Origin: Lomentospora prolificans
Lineage: Eukaryota > Ascomycota > Sordariomycetes > Microascales > Microascaceae
DNA length: 64,000 bases
Assembly: GCA_029532625.1 (NCBI GenBank)
Contig: JARFXM010000009.1
Location: 1,736,001-1,800,000, forward strand
Direction: 5' to 3'
Under the pieces are notes generated by a model. It saw nothing but the letters and a program-made list of their open reading frames with translations. It was not told the DNA's origin and searched no databases. Below, in pieces: positions 23,254 to 36,513 of this stretch (the first letter of the stretch is position 1; every line of letters begins with the position of its first letter). The position numbers and the translations under genes are program-made.

Positions 23254-25411
23254 ATGGCGTCCGTCTCACCCACGAGCACCTCTAATGGCATTGCTACAAA
23301 CGGTAGCATGTCGCCGAGGCAAAGCGCCACTCCAAAGAATGTCGCATTTGAACTGCTCTTCACAGATTCGCCCCAATATCGCGCGCGCCTTCCCATGCGT
23401 GTACAAATATATCCCCATGATACAACAGACTCCATCGTAACAACGGTGAAGAATTTTTATGGCTTGTATTCGAGCCCTACAAGTTCCAAGGGTGTAAGCT
23501 TTGAGGATGAGCAGGGCAATACCCTCATTGCCAGGTACGAGAACTTCCGGAACAACATGGTCGTTTATGTTAGGGTTATCGAAGAGCCAGCTCAAGCCCC
23601 CACTGCATTCGGCTCTCACCCTTACCAGCCCGCTCCCCTCGGCGCTCAAGCCTACTACAGTGGTGAGGGTGCCCCCATCCAGGGCGCCCAGAGGCTTGAC
23701 CAAGAGATCTCGAGACCCGCCTCGAGGACGTCGCGAAGACGTAGCCCATCTCCCGGAAGCGTCCGTGGCCGCCGCAGTGCCTCAGCTAACACCAATCCTG
23801 CCGCTGGCAAGTCTGCTCGTTCTCGCTCTGGGAAATCACGGGCTGCTAGCACTCAGGACGGAGCTGACGGATACGATAGCCATACTGGTTATAGCAGTGG
23901 CGACGGTGCTCCTGGCTCAGTGTCCAGCAAAGCCAAGGATCAAATTGGAAATACAGAAATCAGTGTTGAGAATATTGTCGAAGGCGGCCGTCGTAAACGA
24001 GCCAAATTCGAGAGCTCGGTGAGTGGCTCTTCTTCCTTCACTAGCATCCTTTCTTTGTATCATGATCTTGCGTCTACCCTTTTTTCCAATTCATTTCTTG
24101 ACACCGTCTCTTATGAGCGCCCTTTTTTTTTCTTCCCTTTATCCCGCTCTTTCTTTGTCTTGACTTGCTTGACTGGTCCTATCGCTAATCTTTCTGGCAC
24201 TTCTTTGGTAGGAACTTCCTCTCTTCGCGCCTCCTCAAATGCCAGCGGCAACCTCCAATCCGTCCGTATCTCCGGCTAGAAGGCTCGACCAACACCGCTC
24301 TTCGCTTTCATGGTGCGCGCCCGGAGGCGCCCATCCGTTCTCCAATTCTCGTCCTCTCCAATCTCCACAAAGCTATAGCAATGGTTACAGCCATGGACTG
24401 TACACAACCCCCGATGGCCATCGCTCCCGCGGTAGCATAGGATACGCCCCAAATGGTATTGGTGTCTCCAATGGCATGGGGGGGATTCTTCCCACGCCCG
24501 ATCCCACTGTTGGAAGTTGCGTGTCTGAAGAAGACAAGGACGTCGCCATGCAGCTAATGCGTCTCGGCGAAATGTCAAACATCTCTCATGGAAGAACATC
24601 GGCATCGACCCTCGATGACACGTTCAGCGGCCGCGCCGACGTCGCCTCGTCAACTGGAGCCACTAGCGATGGTGAAGGCGATAGCGAGGATGATCTGCCG
24701 CCGTCGCGCAGGCAAAAGTTGAACTCGGGCATTAGCCGACCCACTTTTGGCATTGCCGAGAGCAACTTTGCTCATAGCCATGAGGGCATCCCGCAGCTTG
24801 CCACCAGTGAGGCCCAGCACGCCGATGCCGCGGTCTCCAGCAACATGCCTGCTCCGCAGAGGACGCAGAACAACCTTGTCGGCTCATTGAAGCCCAAGAT
24901 CCCTTCTGTCCCCAAGGCCAACAAGACCGCCAAGCCCCCAAAGACCAGTGCTCGGGCGCCAGCCGGGGCCAAGACGAAGAAGGCAACTGTACCTTCCACG
25001 GTTCCCATGTCTCCTGCTTCGCTCCCTCCATCCAGGAAGCAGTCAATCTCATCTGGCTCCAATGTCCCGCAGCCGTCCATTGAAGATGAGCAACCTGATC
25101 TCTCGACCAAACCAAGGTGTCAGCGCTGCCGCAAGAGCAAAAAGGGCTGTGATCGACAGCGCCCATGTGGCCGATGCCGAGATGCTGGTCTCTCGGCAGA
25201 CCAGTGCATCAGCGAAGATGAGGGTAACGGTCGCAAGGGTCGCTACGGTCGCCACATGGGTGTCCCCATCAAGAAGGAGGATATGCCCGCTCCCCCCCAG
25301 CCGAGCCTCCTCCCTGCAGCTCCGATCATGGCCACCACTACCATCGCCGCGCCAGTTCCCCAGGCCATGTCTGCTACGATGCTAGATAAGTCGAAGAAGC
25401 GCAAACGGTAG
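23254..25411 (+). CDS. Putative transcription regulator: conserved N-terminal block plus C-terminal Zn2Cys6 cluster
   Basis: Two exons (23254-24018, 24212-25411) give 654 residues. Residues about 28-118 form a compact, ordered-looking block (VAFELLFTDSPQYRARLPMR, then a hydrophobic, beta-rich part ending VVYVRVIEEP), reminiscent in size of a ubiquitin-like or PB1-type fold. The middle is Ser/Gly/Pro-rich and basic, probably disordered, with RGRRS and SRSGKSR stretches. At about 558-585 lies C-x2-C-x6-C-x5-C-x2-C-x8-C, a full Zn2Cys6 binuclear cluster, followed by a basic GRKGRYGRH segment and a KSKKRKR tail that could be a nuclear signal. The cluster is near the C-terminus, unlike most fungal zinc-cluster activators, and there is no fungal-specific transcription-factor domain. 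The start is the first in-frame ATG. DNA binding is inferred from the cluster; targets are unknown. Confidence 0.85.
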
Positions 25412-28400
25412 ACCCCGGCCTGGCCTTGTTTCCGCGCTCGCAGTTATCTACCTCCGTTTCCTACGCCGTAACCGAGGTATTTCCTTGATTTTTTTTTGAG
25501 GGACCGAGACGAGCTCGCACGACGCCACACACGACAGGCCAAGCTTGCCTTGTCTATATTTTTCCTCTCAGCCCGTACCCTGCTCGCTAATGATGACTTC
25601 GGCACATACGCGAGATGTGGCAGTGCGGCCTACTGGAGTTCTCGTTTACAACTTGAGGATCTTTACCAGGTGCGACTGGAGTTTGGCTCTTCCTTTTTTT
25701 TTTCCTGCTATTCGTTTTCATCTCCTTCTATTGTTTCACTTCATGCGGCCCGCCTTGTTATCCTTTACTCGTTTATTATTACTTTTGTTGATTTGTGAGT
25801 TTTGAACACGGGTATGATGGACACGCTTGGGAGGAGTATAATCGCGACGGTCTAAACCGTAGCCAGCTGTACTCTACGGTCTCCTTCTGTCCATATCTCC
25901 TTGTTTCTTCTTTGTGGCGTATATTCGGCTTGGGGACGGGGTGTCCGTGGAGAGAATAATGCTTCTTTGGGCCCGCGCCAGCAACACAGCCGGGATTTCG
26001 TCTTAGCGTTTCCTATTGATATGGATCTCAGGACTAGTAGGAACCTGTCACTGTCAAGCGACGACTGCGTGCGAGGATTGCGCGGTGAGCGAAAGGGTAT
26101 ATTGGCAGTTTTGCAACAAAAAAGGGAGCGGGGAATGAGGAGGGGGAAACGGTAGGATTCCCCCGGAAGAACTCAAGATCGATCACGAGATTGGCAGAAG
26201 GGGGGCCTTGGATGTTGTTCTTGTGCTTGGCTTTTTTTTTTCTCTTTCCTATCTTGTGTGCGCCTGAAGTGCTCTCTAGTTTTCCACCGTTTCGTCAATC
26301 TGAAAGTTTTATGTCTATCTGCTCTTCTTCCTGCGCGGTCTTCATGTCTTGCAACCCCTATGAGTGTTTAGCCTGGCGGCGAAGCAATCCTTGTTCATTC
26401 CAAGATTTCTGTTGCTCTAACTTTTTATACTTGTCACGCGAGATTGTTCCGACGTTAACCTGCACAAGTTGCGATTGAGGAGGGTGATGCGACAATCATG
26501 GATGCCTTTTCAGGGAACGTGCAAAGGAGAGACACTTAAGATGGAGAACTCGGGCAAAAATGGAGTTAAAAGGGATGGAGAGAACCCGGTACGATAGTTT
26601 CAGTCTCTTGCTGGCCTCTTGTGTCCTTTATGGAGCAGGAATCGAAAACCGAAACACGCCTTTTTTTTTCTCGAGTGTTTTTCCAGGATGCAATTGGAAG
26701 CTTCCAGTGACGTCGTTACAATGTACACAGACGCGCCGAGTCGGCGTTTTCTCTCCTACCGATCCGAAACCGCCTGCAAAAGTGGAAATTTGCTCGATTG
26801 CATAATCTACGGGCTTGCGCGACACCAACCCGCTTCAAAAGAACAATGCTCGAGGCGCCCAACAGCTTTCGCAAAACCTGGCGCATCCCTCATCACCCAT
26901 GTCGACAACGCATGCTTTTAGTGCTTGCATTAAAGAGGAAGGGTATTAAACGGAAACTGCCCGGAAACCACACGGACCAAGCCTCAGAGCGGCCCCGCCT
27001 AAGCCTAAAAGAGAAAAAGAATAACAAATGCGCCCCACCAATGGATGGCCAAGGCACCGTTGTTTTGGTTCGAAAAGTCCCGGAATGACAGTTTTTCCGA
27101 TTGGCCCTCGTCGTTTTTTTTGTATGCCTTGTTCCCGTAATATTATTTGTTTTTTTTTTTCCTCTTTTTGGTGGGTGGGGAACGCGCCCACGGTGGACCC
27201 CCACTTTTTTCTGTCCCTGACACACCGCCGAACGATGCCGATACACGGAAGGCCTGGGTCACACCCACATAGAAATTTCGGAGGAAGAAGGAGGAAAAAT
27301 AGCGGGGCGGCTCGGTTCCGCGGGTCACGTGTGTCGGAGGATTCCGTGTCACACAACTTGAATGTTCTTGCTCCGTGCGGCCGACCACTTTTCTTTTCTG
27401 GCCCATTTTGTTTAAAACGCGGGATTGTCCATCTTGATTGAAATGCACACAGAAACAAGGAGTTCCTAACAATACAGAGCGGAAATATTCTAGAAAGAGT
27501 CCCCATCCATTGCTTCTCTCCATCCCCCCAGATGCGTGGCCGCGCCTTTCCGTTCGTCGTGGAAGACGGGGGCGGTTTGCAAAAGTGGTCAGGAAGCAAG
27601 GAATAAAAGGAAATGGCTGGTGCAACCAGACTGGGAAGGTTCTAACAGACCTCCTTGGGCCCCTTGGGAGCGAATGCGCCAGCGTTGAGTAAAATTCCAG
27701 GTTGGGACCAATGGGAGGAAAACTCCCCTAGCCCCTCAACGGAATGGTAATAAACGGAGCGGACCAAGCCAGCGCGAAGAGCGTCGACACTAAACCATTT
27801 GACGTTGACATGCTGTGGGTCTCGCTGGCTCTCATGCTGGGTGCTTCGCCTCCTTGTCGTCCTGCCACCTCTCCATTATTTTTCTTTCTTTCTTTCTCTA
27901 TTTAGTTCGGCTAGCACGCTCACTTACATATTTTTCTAGTATTTTTTATCAGTATAATGAGGTGTGTATGCGGCTACAGTGACGATTGATAGGGATTAGT
28001 TACATGTTTCTCAGGCTCTGCGGGGCAACGAAATATATCCAGATGCCAGCCCTAGCTTTATCTAAAACCTTCACGGGCGAATGCCGAGCTTGAACACCTC
28101 CGAGAGTTTCGAGTCAGCGCAAACCGTTGATAATCCCAACCGGGTGACATGTGTTGAACCCGGAGGCGACAGAGTTCCTGTCCTACTCCACCCCAATATA
28201 CTCGACAACCGGCGAGGAGAAAAACAAAATGGTTCCCGGGTTCCGGATTGTCCTCATCATCTGATGGCCCGGGCCCTAGCCCACGAGTAGCGGGCATGCG
28301 GGTATGCGGGCACCACAGGGAGCGCTTCTCATGCCACGCGTGCACTCGCGCAGCGGAAGCTTTCGTTGCAGACGCAGTGATTGCATCTGACATGGTCGAC

Positions 28401-28895
28401 TCGAGAAGCCTTGGGTCACCCTTTGATCAATTGACCAATCCGCAAACACACAGACCTGGTCGTCATCGCACCAAGGTTCGCCTCGGCTAGCCCCTCTCCC
28501 CTCCGGGGCCGGGGAACGATTCCAACCCACGCCCTTCGAGCCGTCAAGTGGCCCCCCCTTCCCCAGCATACACGCCCTTGCGATGCACACCGTGGTGCAA
28601 CCCTTCCTTCGCCTCCCCCGCCCCCCTCCATACTCTCTGTAGATCGAGCCAATCCCTCTTGGGACGACCGGCTTGAGATGGCTTAAAAGGCGACAGAGAG
28701 GATCAATTAATAATCCGTAGCCCAAACCGGTATGCGACCGCGAGACCCGCCGGCACCGGTTCCGCATGGCAGCACCTATCTCGCTATCTTGCTCTCCCAC
28801 CTTCATTAACAATCATAATCCCCCCCCCTAGGCATACGTCCTTGTTCGCGCACTCTATCCCATGGTCCAGTCAACGTACAACCAAATCGCACGCC
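25412..28895. other. Intergenic region between the Zn2Cys6 regulator and the MFS transporter
   Basis: About 3.5 kb. The first few hundred bases are T-rich and likely the 3' untranslated region. A 217-codon minus-strand frame ending near 27,600 has no recognised motif and mixed composition, so I do not call it. 28,600-28,895 carries C-rich promoter sequence of the transporter. Confidence 0.45.
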
Positions 28896-30342
28896 ATGTC
28901 CTTACCAACGCGGATCTACAACACTAGGACACAAGATCTAAATGAGAGTCCGGATGCATACCCGGAAAAGGCCATAACCCAAACGGACCGACCGGTCGCC
29001 GAAGCGGGTGACGGCTCGGTCCCGGCCTCCCCCGCGGCAGACGACGATACAGACTATCCAGACGGCGGCCTTGTGGCTTGGCTGCAGGTGTTAGCTAGCC
29101 ATCTCATGAATTGTTTGGCCTGGGGATACGCCTCAGCCTTCGGGGTCTACCAACTGTATTATACCGAGACGATGGACCTGCCTCGGTCTCAGGTCTCGTG
29201 GATTGGATCCATCCAAGTCGCCATCACATTTGCCATATGCACCGTGTCCGGCCGCCTGTCGGATGCCGGCTACAATAGGGCAACTGTCATAGCCGGCTCT
29301 GTCCTCGCTGTCTTTGGGACTGCCATGACGAGCCTTGCCACCACGTATTGGCAGATTCTTCTCGCCCAAGGCGTCTGCACCGGGATCGGCCTGGGACTGT
29401 TGTTCATGCCAGGAGTAGCCATTGTGAGCTCGTATTTCTATAAGAAACGCGCCTTCGCGCTAGCCTTGGCCGCAACAGGAACAGGCTCCGGAAGTGTCAT
29501 CTTTCCCGCCACCGTTCAGTACCTGATACCCCAGATAGGGTTTCCGTGGGCGGTAAGGTGCGCCGCACTGGTCGCTTTGGTCATTTCTGCTCTGTCCGTC
29601 CTCCTACTAAGGCCCAGGCTCAGGCCCAGAAGGTCCGGTCCCCTAGTAGAATGGGAAGCTTTCAAGGAGCCGCCATATGTTTTGTTTACTCTGGGCACAT
29701 TTTTCCTCTTTTGGGCCCTCTACTTTGGATTCTTCTACGTGAGTAGCACCTCCTTTAGTGATCGGGGAGAGGGGATGTTACCTTCTCCCAGTCGAAGCAT
29801 GAGGTCTCGACCGAGACTGACAAGTATAGATCAATACCTATGCTCGCGAGGAGATAGGCTTCTCATCGACAAAAGCGATAGAGCTGCTTCTCATTACCAA
29901 CGCTATGGGCATTCCGGCACGGCCTGTAGTTGGATATCTAGCTGACAACGTCCTGGGCCCAATAAACACCATGCTATGCGCCATGGCTCTACTTAGTTGC
30001 ATGTTCTTGGCCTGGATAGGCGTCACTACGAAGACCGGGATATATGTCTTTTGCGTCTTCTTTGGGCTGACCAACGGAGCGGCCCAGGGCGTGTTTGGCG
30101 CCGCTCTGACGAGCTTGACAGCCGACCCGCGGAAGATGGGCACTCGATTCGGCATGGTGGCAACCCTGCTCGGAGTTGCTGCGCTGGCAGGGCCCCCAAC
30201 CGCCGGCGCAATCATAGATCGGTCCAATGGGAACTATCTCGGCGCCCAGCTTTGGGGTGCCATCGTGATCATAGCCGGCGCAGCGACCGTCGCTGCGTCC
30301 CGTGTTTCCATTACCGGGTGGAAATTGAAGGTCAAAGTATAA
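28896..30342 (+). CDS. MFS transporter, monocarboxylate-permease type
   Basis: Two exons (28896-29738, 29830-30342) give 451 residues. The cytosolic N-terminus (about 60 residues) ends with DYPDGGLVAWLQVL, matching the DGG start of helix 1 in fungal monocarboxylate-type major facilitator proteins. The typical loop after helix 4, FYKKRAFALALAATGTGSGS, is present (about residue 185). About 12 helices are expected. The intron interrupts helix 7 after FGFFY and rejoins with INTYARE. The first in-frame ATG is 28896; upstream in-frame sequence has none. Substrate cannot be told from sequence; family members carry short carboxylates, riboflavin or secondary metabolites across the plasma membrane. 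It ends 194 bases from the convergent kynurenine formamidase gene. Confidence 0.9.
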
Positions 30343-30503
30343 AACGGGGCTATGTACGCAGCAACGTTTCACACCTGCTGGCGAGAGAGGTAAAGGGGAG
30401 TAGACAAAACCGTGGGGAGAAATCTCTGAAGAACATCCGTGATAGAAGAAAACAAATGACGGGTTGCGTAGCCATTGCGAGGCTAGATAAAAATATGTAT
30501 GTC

Positions 30504-30536
30504 ACGTCTTGAATAATGATAATAATGATAATGATA
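30504..30536. repeat. ATAATG/ATGATA short repeat between convergent genes
   Basis: Several imperfect ATAATGATA units lie in the 194-base gap between the two 3' ends. The AT-rich tract may help 3' end formation on both strands. Confidence 0.55.
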
Positions 30537-31576
30537 TCACTCCGAGTCTTCAAGATTGCCGTGTATCTGTGCGACAAGCGCAGCAATTTGTTTTCCATCC
30601 TGCCAAGCAAAATCGTGTTCACCTTGAATGAGAGTTATATCGGTATGGATGCCGTCGGACCGCAAGCGGTCTGCCATGGCGGTGGTCTCCGGATCGCCAT
30701 CGACCAACGAGTCCTCGACGGAATAGGAAAGAAGCGTCCTCCGATCGCCTGGCCACCGGTCCACGTAGCTAGCTTTGAGCGGCGCTGCGGCATTCCACTT
30801 AGAATGATCGGCGCCAAGAGCGCCCTCCACCATAGTGATATATGGGCCGCCGTGGCGGTGGGCAAAGTCATAGAACTCATAGATACCCGCGACTCCGACA
30901 ATCGCAGCCGGGAGTGGCAGTGAGTCGGTCCCGGTAAGCTCAGAGCTTCCATGCCCCGTCGCTTGGCCCCCCATCAAGAGCTGGAAGGCTAAGGTAGCAC
31001 CAACAGAGTGGCCGATAAGAATATACTTATCACGCACATTGTACTTTGCCTGGAGATACCGGAGAGCCAGGCAGACGTCACGGATATGATCCGGGTGTTT
31101 CGCACAGCGAAGCCTGTCGGCGGGGGTAGCAGGGTCTTGGGGGTGACTGGGATGCGTCGAGAGACGGTAGTCGATGCTCGCGAACCCGCGGATGCTTGAC
31201 TGTGGTACGGACTGCGACGAGAGTATGGCTTCTATCGTCGGAACAAAGTCTCGATATGTGTTGGAGGGGTCTCTCCACGCACCACCATGGATGAAACTAG
31301 GAAATATGTGAGTAGAGGATTTGGAGATGGAGAATGCGCGCGAAATATACAGCGACCGGACTTGTTTCTCGTACTAGCACTCCACAAGCAGCTTCACCTC
31401 AACCTGGCTCACCTTTCAACTGGATACCAGGTTTCACCAAAGTATGGAAGGTTCCCTTACATTATCCAGCGAGCTGAAGGGTCCGGCATCGAAGCCGGGA
31501 ACTCCCAGGTCGCGACCCTTTGGAGTTCATGCTCGCGGGCATAGTTGTGAAGAGTAAAGACAAGGGACGCGGCCAT
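30537..31576 (-). CDS. BNA7: Kynurenine formamidase (arylformamidase)
   Basis: Two exons (31461-31576, 30537-31296) give 291 residues. It is an alpha/beta hydrolase with the FIHGGAWRDP oxyanion block (about 40-49), the nucleophile elbow GHSVGA with Ser136, a likely acid Asp in SVEDSLVDGD, and the catalytic His266 in GEHDFAW. The segment DVCLALRYLQAKYNVRDKYIL before the Ser is typical of the yeast Bna7 family. The enzyme hydrolyses N-formyl-kynurenine to kynurenine and formate in tryptophan breakdown and de novo NAD synthesis, in the cytosol. The intron interrupts just before the HGG block (ATA-AT joined to T-TTC). An upstream in-frame ATG at 31876 would add 100 proline/serine-rich residues; I prefer the nearer ATG because it leaves the usual 40-residue lead into HGGAW. 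Confidence 0.9.
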
Positions 31577-34500
31577 AGTATGGCGTGTTCCCGCGATGGT
31601 GGGCTTGGTGCGCGCACGAGTAGAAGTATAGGACCTTGAGTGAGTTCTGGACAAGGGGTTTGTGAAGCCAGACAAGGGAGTCACACAGATGGAGGCCGGA
31701 TCTGAAACCGACGGTCTTCTGTGGAGTACCTGGTAGTGCGGGAAAAAGTAAGGCGTTTGTGGAGGTCGGGGTTGATACAGACAGGAAACCTCAAAGGGGG
31801 GTTTGGGCTGGTCTGGGGCGATGCCAGGATGAAGGGGGTTCGATGGTGGAGCCGAAGGAGTCGGCTTTCTCACCATTCTTACCAGGATTGTGATTATATA
31901 TTTGGGACTGGGCCAGTTCGTATCAATTTCCTAGTAGGCGATTAGAGCGTATGCAGCGGGTATTGCTGGCCCAGAATTAGTTAGAAAGGTACATTTTGAA
32001 AGTACAATCACTGGTAGCACAGATCCGAAGGTACGTACTACATGAGGCGAGGGAACCCTGGGAGGGCAGACTTACGATGTACTTGCCAAGCTTGGCGGTT
32101 TCCCGTCGGCTTGGGACATGGAAGGCGGGCTCGACGAGGTTCGCAGGCAGTGCTATATTATTGTTGCGCTGGGACAGCACGGATGGGACAATCCGGTCAG
32201 TTGTCATGATAATTGTCATAGTGTCAGATATGCTTGGAGAGGCACAATTTGCAGGACAAAGAGTGATCAACTGCTCAGGGATGCAGTTAGGGCTTTTAGT
32301 CAAGCTCAAGGACCCCATCAGCACGCAAGAGGCCTGCACTGGGAGGCTGACCAGGCCTATTTCAGTGTTGGCTCGCCAGGCTGCTTCGGAGTCGCTGTCG
32401 CCAGCAACCAACAGGGCAAGAGCCCCGAACGCCAGTGGTGACCCTACTGCTGCCGCGCGTTGTGGTAATGGAACATTGAACTTCGAACGTGACGGGAAAC
32501 ATACACTGAGCACACCGACGTTGCTCGTTGGAGAAGCAGCTCACCATGGAGGCGTATCCTGATGTTGCAATGCAGCACAGCTCGCCTGCACATTGCAGGG
32601 AGCTTCTTCCGGCCGTGTTCCGATATTGGGGGAGGCCGCATATACACATTCACCGTCATAATTTCGAACTTTGCCTCGACGCGTGCCCTCGCATATCCGA
32701 GAACCGAGGGAGAAGTGGCCATCATGGCTCGCCTCCAGACTCTCTTTCTCTATCTCGAAATATTGACCTCGATTCAGTGATGCCATTAATGCCGGCATCA
32801 TCCGGATCAGCCCCTGTCAAGCCTGTCCTCCTATCAAAAATTGATCTCACCCACTCCCCCCGCCCTTTGAGATTTGCTTCTTTGCCCTTTCTGCTAATAA
32901 TATCCTTAAGTATTTATGCACAACATGGGTATTTCCTCGTGGCCCTTGCCGCCCCCGGTCGTGAACTGTCAGGCACACCACTCTCATCGCAAATAATCCC
33001 CGTCCTCTGGATCGAGAGAGAAGATTCAACATGCCCCAATGCACATCGTATAACTCATCTTGCTTGACAAATCGGGGCGACTGTCAGATCGACCTGGGGA
33101 AACTTGGGTAGGAGTGTTGTGTCGTGGTCAAAAAAAGGGAGGGACTGAGTGCAACTCTTAACGAGCTTCGCGATAATGGTCAAGTGCCAGCGCACAGCCA
33201 TTTCCCACAGCCGAACAAGAGTAAACGCCACCTGGCTTTCAATTTCTTGTTCGAGGCGCTTCCAGGGCTGTGTCATCAGGCCTGAAGATTCTTGGCCTAA
33301 AATAGTGCTTGTTGGGACGCTTTAAGCAAGCTCCATGCGTTGCAGAGGACAAGCTGTGTATTCTTGACAAAAGGAAAAGGGGGAAGAGCTGAGTACGATG
33401 GGGTCGCTTACGAATAACGTGGACGAGGCCCATCGGGATTGAAGCACTCTGTCAGGGGTTTCCGTTCGACATATTTGGGTTTCCATTGTAATATGCGTAG
33501 CCCGTGTGGGCCGGTACCAACATCATGATCTTGCAAGCCCAGACACATTTTTGGTGGCGTCACTCGTCTCACGCCAGTTGACAGGGGTTATGCCACTTCC
33601 GTGTCCGGCTGCCAGCCGATGTACCTCTCTGGATGACAGACTTGACAAGTATAATAACACGCTGGTGTCTGGATGCGACTGCTCTGGAGCCTTGAACGCT
33701 GAAGCGCCAGGCTGCATAATAGTATGTTGCCTGCAGGTACAATCTCCCCGCAGAATGGTACACTACATTGCTGGCTGGCCTCGGGGAGGGAAGAGGAAAG
33801 AAGACACAACCGAGAACGCGATTGTTATGGTGGCTTGAACACTCGTCAACCGATGTACTTGCAGTATTCTGCGCGGGCAAGGAGAGCCCTGATCTAACCA
33901 TGGTTGGGATTTTGTGCCCTTATAAGCGCCGGCAGCCCGCGGCAGCCCTTCGAACGGGTCGCCCAAATGAAAGGAAAATGCTTTCGCACAAGGCAGAGAT
34001 CGGAAAACCTTTCCCAGCGTCAGGCTCAAAATCGTTCTCGCGCGTGCGCGAAATACGCCGAACGTAAATGAATGGATGGCGCACGTCCTGGAACACGCTA
34101 CTGTCCCCAGGTTGCAGTCGGGTCGATCAATGTCGTCCAAAGGGTTGATCCTACCCTAATAGTACCAGTATTACCTCCACTCGCATGTCAATTTCCACAC
34201 TCTGCGGAAACGGAATCTGCTGCCGTCTCGACTTTCTCGTTGGTGATGGGTCAGTCTAATTCTACGGCAAGACAGCTTAATTGATGAGTGACTGTCAACA
34301 GAGCCAACCACTCACCGGAGACACACGTATAGCCAATGGCGGGCCTGGCGACAGAAAGCGAATTAGCGTATGAGGCCGTTTTCCATTTATCCAGACCCGG
34401 GAAAGCATCGGCGATACGAACAGAGTGCTCAGTACATCCGCCTCCCCTAACTTCATATCTGCATAGCCTTTGAAGGGATGCGACCAACAATTGTGTCTTT

Positions 34501-36513
34501 TGTGCGTGTCTGCCCATCTTTGTTGTCGTGGTCGATCTCTTGTCCACCATGGAAGTACCACTACTGGGAACAAAGACTCTAATGTTATTATTGCACGCTA
34601 ATAGTCGACACTGGATCCGCCAGCCAGCTATTACTCTATTCTCCATTTGGCGGTCGCACCAGCGCTATCAAGGAATAAGCCTCCTGCGTCTTGCTCTTTA
34701 CAGCCGCGCTATTACTCTAGACCTGGGTCCTTGCCCAATTTGCCCGGGCGGTGGCTTGGAGGGAACAGGGCCCGGCTCAAGGAAAGGGATCGAAAGAGGG
34801 GCCTATACCAAGGTAGAGGGTGGAAGAAGACGAAGAAGCTTCTTTAGGGGGATATGGAGAAGGGTGCAGGTTGGACGACGCTCGTCGAACACAACACCCC
34901 AACTTTTCTCTCGGCACCTTCTACACTGTGGCGATATGGCATACAAGGAGAGCCGACGCTGGACGGCACAGCTAGCCCCCAACGTCCGAGGTTGTGCATC
35001 GGCTCGCCAGCGGTAAGATTGACTGTGTTTCTTTTGCTGTTGCCATCAACTGCCGTGCATCAAAAAGTTCGTTTCTGCCAATATGGCACTATCGCTTGAG
35101 ATAATGCATGCTAGCCCGAGCCCTGCGATCCACGGTCGAGCTTGCCGCCTTGCACCGGATCTTCCTCGCTCTAATGGGTATATTCTTTCTGTAGGTCACA
35201 TTGGCGCCAACGGGGTCCTTTGCAAGGAGAATGAATGTCCGTTACAAGCGAATCGCAGAATTGAGTTATGAGAATGTAATACCCCGTCGGCAGGATACAC
35301 CCAATATTGCAAAACCTTCTAGTATTTACAAGGGAACATGGTCGTACCAAGAAAGAGCAGAGGAAGGGAAAAAAAAATTGACGCGCCGCTTTGCTGGCTA
35401 TGCAGTCTCGACCTTCGCCCCAAAGCAAAGTCCGGGCGCCAATCCCTGCGCATGTGGAAGAACGGGGTAAGATATCCGTACCATTCTTTCCCAACTTCCC
35501 TGACCCTGGTCAACTTGTCCTTTCGACTAGTCTGGAGGCTTGATTGCAGGAGAGGGCCGAAATCCACGCGTTACAGAACGAACGGCCGGGACGGCTGCCC
35601 TGTCCCATTGTCGTGGAGGGAACAATTGGACTCGTCGGACTGCTACTCCACAGGAGCGAAACTACCATTAGTAGCAAACCCCTAGCTCCAAAGTAAGGTA
35701 CCATTCCTAGTGGGCTTCTTGATGGATCTCGGCAGCAGATTCCCTCATCCTTGCCCTCATCCTTACCATCTCACGCCTCACATGGAGTCGATATGGGGTG
35801 CCTGTGCGGGTCTTCCTCTCGTCCAAGCTGGCTGATTGTTCTGCTCTACTGATGCTCTATTGGTACTTAGACCATGGGGTGCGAGGCAGGAAATGGATTG
35901 GGGTCTCGATAATCCTATATATAACTCTTTGCACCTATTTGACTGTAACCTATAATACCAATGCTTCGAATGTTCGACAGATCCACGGAACCCCTCCGTC
36001 CTATCCCTCCCGCAGACACGGCCCCCTTTGCTCGGCACCGGGAAGGGTGATAATCTTACCTACAACTCCAACACGCTTTCTTTATCCGCGGTTCCCCGTC
36101 TTCTGCTCTTCTCTTCTAGTACCGGGCTGCATTAGAAAGCACACTAACGAAATGAGCTTGTGAGGTGCTCAGTGTAGCCGATACACTATACATTTCACCG
36201 GTATTCCCCCCCCCAAGCTCTTTCCTTTCCGTCCTTTTCTACACATCTTCCCCACACACTTGTTCGATTCCGGGGACTCTTGTTTTTCCCTGCGTCGTTG
36301 GGAATAACTGAGGGTCTTACTGCAAGGGCGAAAGGGAAACAGAAGGTATCACCGAACGTGCAGCGGGATGTGGCGCCGTTAACCGACTTACGCAACGGGT
36401 TCCTTCTTCCTTCAAGACCCCAACATCCGGCAGGGTGCAGACCCCCTTCAATACTCACTCGGCGCCAGTCCGAAGAGGTTTTTCTGTACCTTTTCCCCGT
36501 CACCGACCAACAG
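31577..36513. other. Gene-poor region between kynurenine formamidase and the Pth11-like gene
   Basis: About 4.9 kb. Open frames exist on both strands around 31,977-32,562 (nearly 180 codons each, overlapping antisense) but neither starts with a convincing ATG context and known domain. Other frames are short. Words such as GCTGGCTGGC (33,770) and CGCCAGCCAGCTATTA (34,618) recur here. The last 300 bases are likely leader for the Pth11-like gene. Confidence 0.4.

Noticed and set aside
26946..27599. Minus-strand frame of 217 codons in the gap after the Zn2Cys6 gene
   Set aside because: Mixed composition, no domain, no supporting splice structure; compatible with chance in a 3.5-kb gap.
28276..28812. 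Minus-strand 178-codon frame in the MFS promoter
   Set aside because: Lacks motifs and runs antisense through a C-rich promoter.
31977..32562. Two overlapping antisense frames of about 180 codons between kynurenine formamidase and the Pth11-like gene
   Set aside because: No known motif, the minus-strand frame has no early ATG and each overlaps the other. One could be an exon of a lineage-specific gene, but sequence alone does not support it.
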